A stretch of DNA of 9,467 nucleotides from Clostridia bacterium (GTDB lineage: Bacteria > Bacillota > Clostridia > Oscillospirales > CAG-272), in NCBI GenBank assembly GCA_017631215.1, contig JAGBTR010000098.1, forward strand, positions 1-9,467, given 5' to 3'. This document shows positions 6,571 to 9,467 of the stretch, piece by piece. Position 1 is the first letter of the stretch. Each line of letters opens with the position of its first letter. The notes below the pieces were generated by a model. The model saw only the letters and a program-made list of their open reading frames with translations. It ran no database searches and was not told the origin of the DNA. The position numbers were made by a program, and so were the translations under genes.

Positions 6571-6672
6571 TCATATCGAATTTTGGGTACGACAATACAA
6601 GCCCGACGAAAACTGCTGTTCGCCGCGCTGGTTAGCGATATTCATATTGAGAATGAATGAATAAACTACCAT
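6571..6672 (-). CDS. Leader peptide (33 aa) in the methyltransferase 5' leader
   Basis: The ORF begins MVVYSFILNM and ends CRTQNSI, with stop TGA at 6573-6571. A GAAGGGA ribosome binding site at 6687-6681 has an eight-base spacer to the ATG. Its first codons (hydrophobic, then Asn-Met-Asn-Ile-Ala-Asn) lie on the strand of the 9-bp leader pairing at 6663-6655. Its last codons form one arm of the 6581-6574 stem, so a ribosome halted early or late would change different folds. Leader peptides of this size occur ahead of erm, cat, tet and ABC-F resistance genes, where drug-stalled ribosomes switch expression on. I do not recognise this particular peptide. A second in-frame ATG (codon 10) lacks a ribosome binding site. 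Confidence 0.65.
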   Translation of the reverse strand: MVVYSFILNMNIANQRGEQQFSSGLYCRTQNSI

Positions 6673-6703
6673 TGTCGCAATCCCTTCAAAAAATATTGGC
6701 ATA

Positions 6704-6732
6704 ATTATATCACACCATCGAACTAATGTCAA
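6704..6732 (-). promoter_or_regulatory. Consensus sigma-A promoter of the methyltransferase unit
   Basis: Read on the minus strand, TTGACA (6732-6727) and TATAAT (6709-6704) are both perfect and are separated by exactly 17 bases. The -35 box lies 16 bases beyond the stop codon of the upstream 93-residue protein gene. No terminator lies between, so some read-through from the mobilization operon is also possible. A full-consensus promoter ahead of an attenuator fits a gene that is always initiated and controlled by premature termination. Confidence 0.87.
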
Positions 6733-6748
6733 TATTAATTTTTAGTTG

Positions 6749-7030
6749 TTATGCCGCTCCCGCTTTTTTCTTCGCCTTCTCCTCCTTCTCCAAACGTTCT
6801 TTTTCCTCGTACTCCTCACGCCACTTTTGAAACTTCGCCATTTCTTCCTCGTTGTCGAAAAACTCGGTGATGATCGGCGCATACATACGCACGATCTTCA
6901 AAATTTCGTGCTCGGGGACTTGGGAGCGACAGCGGTAGCCGCCAACCTTGTTATCAAGAATAAAACGCGCCTTACATAAAAACCATTTCCATCTATTTAT
7001 CCTTGCCAATAGATCATCCCCTTTCCTCAT
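6749..7030 (-). CDS. Small charged protein of the mobilization operon (93 aa)
   Basis: I do not recognise this protein. From ATG 7030 it has 93 residues. A basic, aromatic N-terminal part (INRWKWFLCKARF at about 11-23) is followed by a middle segment with RCRSQVPEHEILKIVRMY, and then by a strongly charged Glu/Lys C-terminus (from about residue 64), probably a single coiled helix ending KKKAGAA. The gene overlaps the 3' end of the ParB-like gene by 17 bases, so translation is probably coupled. A TTG at 7009, eight bases after AAGGGG and just past the ParB stop, is an alternative start giving 86 residues. Longer ATG starts reach deep into the ParB gene and are unlikely. Its place in the operon suggests an accessory role in maintenance or transfer of the element. 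Confidence 0.72.
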   Translation of the reverse strand: MRKGDDLLARINRWKWFLCKARFILDNKVGGYRCRSQVPEHEILKIVRMYAPIITEFFDNEEEMAKFQKWREEYEEKERLEKEEKAKKKAGAA

Positions 7031-7898
7031 CGTCACGGCGGCGAGATACCTCTCGTCTGTGCTCTTCAAGAATCCGCACAATTGCGTCTTCCATCTGTTT
7101 GGTGCTATAATTTGGAGGAAAGAAACGGGCGATCCTCTCGTAGTTGAATTTGACCTTCTCTTTCTGATTGGCTTTCGGCTTTGCCATGATATCCTCAATG
7201 ACATCTGCTGTCAGCTTGCCCTCGCTGTGAAGTCTTCTGAATCTCACCGTCTGCGCGTAGGACGGCGTGGCTTCATCTCTCTCAAAGATCTCCACGACCT
7301 TGTCCTGCAAATCATGCGGCAAATAGGAAAGCTCCACGGCGGGGGTAAATGCAATTCGTCCGCTATCCACAATATCCATCAGCGGCTTTATGAGATTGGT
7401 CAAGCGAATATAGCGAAATACTTGGTCACGGCTCTCGTTTGTGGCTTTACCAATCTCGGTTGCGGCATCCCACTTTGTCGCAGGTTGCGACGAAGTTTGA
7501 CCGTATCGCTGCCCCTTGCGGTTCAGCACCTCCATCTTCGCTTTGTAAGCGTAGGCTTTCTCCGAGGGCAATAAATGCTCGCGGTGCAAATTGGAATCGA
7601 TCATACAAAGGGTTGCTTCATCGGGGTCAAGATCGCGTACAATAACGGGAATAGTCTCCACGCCAAGCTTTTGACAAGCGGCATAGCGGCGGTGTCCTGA
7701 CACGATCTCATAACCGCCTCCACGCCTCGGTGTTACGATAAGCGGATTGAGAACTCCGTTCATGTGGATGCTCTCCACAAGCCGTTCCATTTCCTCATCG
7801 TCACGGACTTGAAATGGCTGTTCTGCCCTCGGGTGTACGTTGCGCAGCAGATAATACTGTGTGGTTTCGGTGATTCTTTCTTTTAATTTCTTATACAT
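7014..7898 (-). CDS. ParB/Spo0J-like DNA-binding protein of the mobile element
   Basis: This 294-residue protein has the ParB N-terminal nucleotide-binding fold: VESIHMNGVLNPLIVTP at 41-57, the box SGHRRYAACQKLG at 67-79 (normally GERR, here GHRR), and DSNLHREHLLPSEKAYAYK at 101-119. A helix-turn-helix middle region follows (about 143-170, AATEIGKATNESRDQVFRYIRL) and then a basic C-terminal region rich in Arg and Glu. ParB-family proteins bind centromere-like sites and act as CTP-dependent clamps. No ParA ATPase is in view, so a stabilisation, transfer or gene-regulation role is equally possible. The start at 7898 is one base after the relaxase stop, with an AGGAG site inside the relaxase 3' end, so the two genes are translationally coupled. 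Confidence 0.88.
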   Translation of the reverse strand: MYKKLKERITETTQYYLLRNVHPRAEQPFQVRDDEEMERLVESIHMNGVLNPLIVTPRRGGGYEIVSGHRRYAACQKLGVETIPVIVRDLDPDEATLCMIDSNLHREHLLPSEKAYAYKAKMEVLNRKGQRYGQTSSQPATKWDAATEIGKATNESRDQVFRYIRLTNLIKPLMDIVDSGRIAFTPAVELSYLPHDLQDKVVEIFERDEATPSYAQTVRFRRLHSEGKLTADVIEDIMAKPKANQKEKVKFNYERIARFFPPNYSTKQMEDAIVRILEEHRREVSRRRDDEERG

Positions 7899-7899
7899 T

Positions 7900-9282
7900 T
7901 TATCTCTCCTGTTCTTTGTGTTTTTGTTTGGTTCTATCCGGCACAAGACGTTCCTCGCAAGCCTTTTCTGCGGCTATGGCTTTGGCAAGTCTTATCGAAT
8001 CGGATAAAATATCGTCCGCAAGGTTCATCTCCCTGCGGACGTTCGTCATTTTCTTTGTGATCGCGCTTCGCTCTGCGCTGTTTTTCTGCTTCTCATCGGG
8101 ATCAGTAAGGCGGCGTCTGCGGTTGTCAACCACCTTTCGCTCACGCTCCAAATTTTGAAGCTCAGCCTTGCGCTTTTCGCGGAACGCGGTCACGTCCTCG
8201 GTTGTGTGAAGCTCGTACCAACTCATAAGGCGTATTTCTCGGCAATAGCGGTCATTGTTAATTGCCTCCTGCGCAAAATACGGTGATGCTATCTCATACT
8301 TCGGCGGCATCCTTTGTTCCTTGGTAAACGGGTCATCATACGGAATCCCCATCAACTCAAAGAAGATCATAAACAGTATCTCAATGGTGGAATACTGTTC
8401 CATTGCCTTCATCTGCCTTTCAAGCTCACAAGCTACACGCCTTTGCGGTTTGCGAATATGCGGCACGGGCTCCTTGTGGAAATTGTCTCGGATTCGTCGT
8501 TCAATAGCTTCAAGGGTATAATTCGCACCCAAGCTGTCAATACGGACGGGCTTGCTCCATCCTTCGGTGATGACCGAGATGTGCTTATATTTGCTGTCTC
8601 GCACAACAACGTAACCGAGGTATTCCAAGGATTGCAAGAAATACTTGTAGCTGATATTACTCCGTATAGCACGGTCGATATCGTGACGCAGAATGGATGA
8701 GTGGGTAACCTTGCCTTGCTTTTCCGCGATCCATACCTGTCTCGGTACTTTCTTCGGCATTGGATTCTCGATGATGGATAATTGATGCTGACGACATAGC
8801 TCGTCGGAAACCCGGCGCAACTGTCGATAACTGCCTTTTTGCCAACGGTATTTCTTTCCGTCCTTGAAGGATACGCTGTTGATCACGAAATGGTTGTGCA
8901 ACGCCGACGAGCCTTTGACGTGGGTTGCCACGATGACCTCAAAGCGGTCACCCCACATTCGCTTGGCAGTCAGTACACCGATCTTGTGGCATTCCTCGGG
9001 TGTTAGCTCCCCCGGCTTGAAGCTCTGATACCCGTGATATCCAACGATGCCGCCGCGTTTGCCGTATCGCTCTTTGGTTGCCGTCATACGCTCAAAGGCG
9101 AAATGCGGAGAACAGTTCAGCCCCGTAACGTAATACTGCTTTTCGGTCTTTTCGTTATCGGCGGCATAGGTCAGCACGTTTTTGAGATCATAATCGGGAT
9201 TGGCGGTCTTGTTTGGGTCTTTGACGTAAGCCACCACATCGCGGATCGTCCCTCTCACCGCCCATAGAGATGTGGTTGCCAT
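7900..9282 (-). CDS. Relaxase/mobilization nuclease, MOBP type
   Basis: This 460-residue protein has an N-terminal relaxase domain (about 1-240). Tyr19 in VVAYVKDPNKT is the best candidate catalytic tyrosine, though Tyr39 is also near. YHGYQSFKPGELTPEECH at 82-99 is the conserved middle motif. THVKGSSALHNHFVINSV at 120-137 supplies the metal-binding histidines 121, 129 and 131. Such enzymes nick the transfer origin, stay attached to the 5' end and lead single-strand transfer through a conjugation pore supplied by this or another element. Residues about 355-460 are highly charged and probably coiled-coil, a typical C-terminal extension. The ATG overlaps the stop of the upstream accessory gene by one base (TGATG). 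The gene is intact. A transfer origin is not visible and would be expected further right, upstream of the accessory gene. Confidence 0.92.
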   Translation of the reverse strand: MATTSLWAVRGTIRDVVAYVKDPNKTANPDYDLKNVLTYAADNEKTEKQYYVTGLNCSPHFAFERMTATKERYGKRGGIVGYHGYQSFKPGELTPEECHKIGVLTAKRMWGDRFEVIVATHVKGSSALHNHFVINSVSFKDGKKYRWQKGSYRQLRRVSDELCRQHQLSIIENPMPKKVPRQVWIAEKQGKVTHSSILRHDIDRAIRSNISYKYFLQSLEYLGYVVVRDSKYKHISVITEGWSKPVRIDSLGANYTLEAIERRIRDNFHKEPVPHIRKPQRRVACELERQMKAMEQYSTIEILFMIFFELMGIPYDDPFTKEQRMPPKYEIASPYFAQEAINNDRYCREIRLMSWYELHTTEDVTAFREKRKAELQNLERERKVVDNRRRRLTDPDEKQKNSAERSAITKKMTNVRREMNLADDILSDSIRLAKAIAAEKACEERLVPDRTKQKHKEQER

Positions 9283-9467
9283 CAGCTCTCACCATCCTTT
9301 GCCTTGTACTTGGAACGGATAAAGGAGTGAAGCTCATATCCAACGTCCTCCGCATCCAACGCCTTTTCAAGCCGACCGATGCAATTGTAGCAAGTACCTG
9401 CCGCCTGCGAGAGACGGTTCTCGATCAAGGAACGGATATACGCCGACATATCTCCGCCGCACCGCTC
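9282..9467 (-). CDS. RHH/MobC-like relaxosome accessory protein (C-terminal part, runs off the window)
   Basis: Only the last 61 residues are in the window; the frame is open to the right edge. The piece contains MSAYIRSLIENRLSQ, which resembles the helix of MobC-like or ribbon-helix-helix accessory proteins (often written as SxYIRxLI in such families), and then a mostly helical tail ending KAKDGES. Such proteins sit at the transfer origin and help the relaxase nick. The stop TGA shares one base with the relaxase ATG, which is the usual MobC-relaxase arrangement. Two cysteines close together (TCYNC) are unusual. The assignment rests more on position and the short motif than on length. Confidence 0.62.
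   Translation of the reverse strand, partial: ERCGGDMSAYIRSLIENRLSQAAGTCYNCIGRLEKALDAEDVGYELHSFIRSKYKAKDGES

Larger units (their letters stand above)
6498..6697 (-). promoter_or_regulatory. Attenuator-type 5' leader of the methyltransferase unit
   Basis: About 200 bases lie between the expected transcription start (near 6697) and the end of the leader terminator. They hold a leader ORF and several mutually exclusive pairings. Bases 6625-6619 pair with 6610-6604 (7 bp, one G-U), and 6581-6574 pair with 6563-6556 (8 bp, the leader stop codon being in the loop). Bases 6663-6655 (TATTCATTC) pair perfectly with 6559-6551 (9 bp, competing with the previous stem). Bases 6603-6594 can pair with the terminator 5' arm at 6541-6532 (10 bp, several G-U), a possible antiterminator. 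I see no T-box or known riboswitch core. Ribosome stalling on the leader ORF shifting these pairings is an inference from the layout. Confidence 0.65.

Noticed and set aside
6477..6697. T-box or metabolite riboswitch in the methyltransferase leader
   Set aside because: No T-box sequence, S-box, or other core that I know is visible. A leader ORF with its own ribosome binding site explains the layout better.
6948..7574. 208-codon plus-strand frame opposite the ParB-like gene
   Set aside because: The minus-strand ParB motifs, ribosome binding site and operon coupling are clear. The plus frame has no ribosome binding site or domain.
1..9467. CRISPR array, rRNA genes or insertion-sequence transposase
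   Set aside because: I looked for regularly spaced direct repeats, rRNA landmarks and transposase motifs on both strands and found none.

Overview
The window looks like a GC-rich chromosomal segment of a gut-type Clostridia bacterium (Firmicutes, probably the Oscillospirales/Christensenellales range) that changes into a mobile-element region just past a tRNA-Pro gene. The taxonomic guess rests on AGGAGG-type ribosome binding sites, sigma-A promoters with 17-base spacers, a BspA-like leucine-rich-repeat lipoprotein with CxxC modules, and a Firmicutes-type Pit transporter. It was made by eye without a database search.

Left part (1-5204), GC-rich: a short repeat-like intergenic stretch with a long perfect hairpin; a minus-strand ABC half-transporter (exporter type); a compact divergent promoter region; then, on the plus strand, a large cell-surface lipoprotein with LRR_5 repeats and a Pit-family inorganic phosphate transporter. 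No phosphate regulator or DUF47 partner is visible.

Middle (5282-5536): a near-consensus promoter, a complete tRNA-Pro(UGG) with encoded CCA, its own terminator, and a second, bidirectional terminator that closes the convergent minus-strand transcript.

Right part (5543-9467), all minus strand and more AT-rich, clearly so between about 5400 and 6750: a RHH/MobC-like relaxosome accessory protein (partial), a MOBP-type relaxase, a ParB-like protein and a 93-residue charged protein form one tightly coupled mobilization operon. Downstream of it lies an independent transcription unit for a class I SAM-dependent methyltransferase. That gene has its own consensus promoter and a leader of about 220 nt. 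The leader carries a 33-codon leader peptide with a good Shine-Dalgarno sequence, several competing stem-loops, a strong intrinsic terminator, and then a second small ORF with a near-perfect Shine-Dalgarno sequence that overlaps the methyltransferase start. This is the layout of a ribosome-controlled attenuator, as seen upstream of genes for resistance to translation inhibitors. The methyltransferase is therefore a candidate inducible resistance determinant, possibly uncharacterised, carried by a mobilizable or integrative element whose border may be the tRNA-Pro gene. No integrase or second attachment site is in view.
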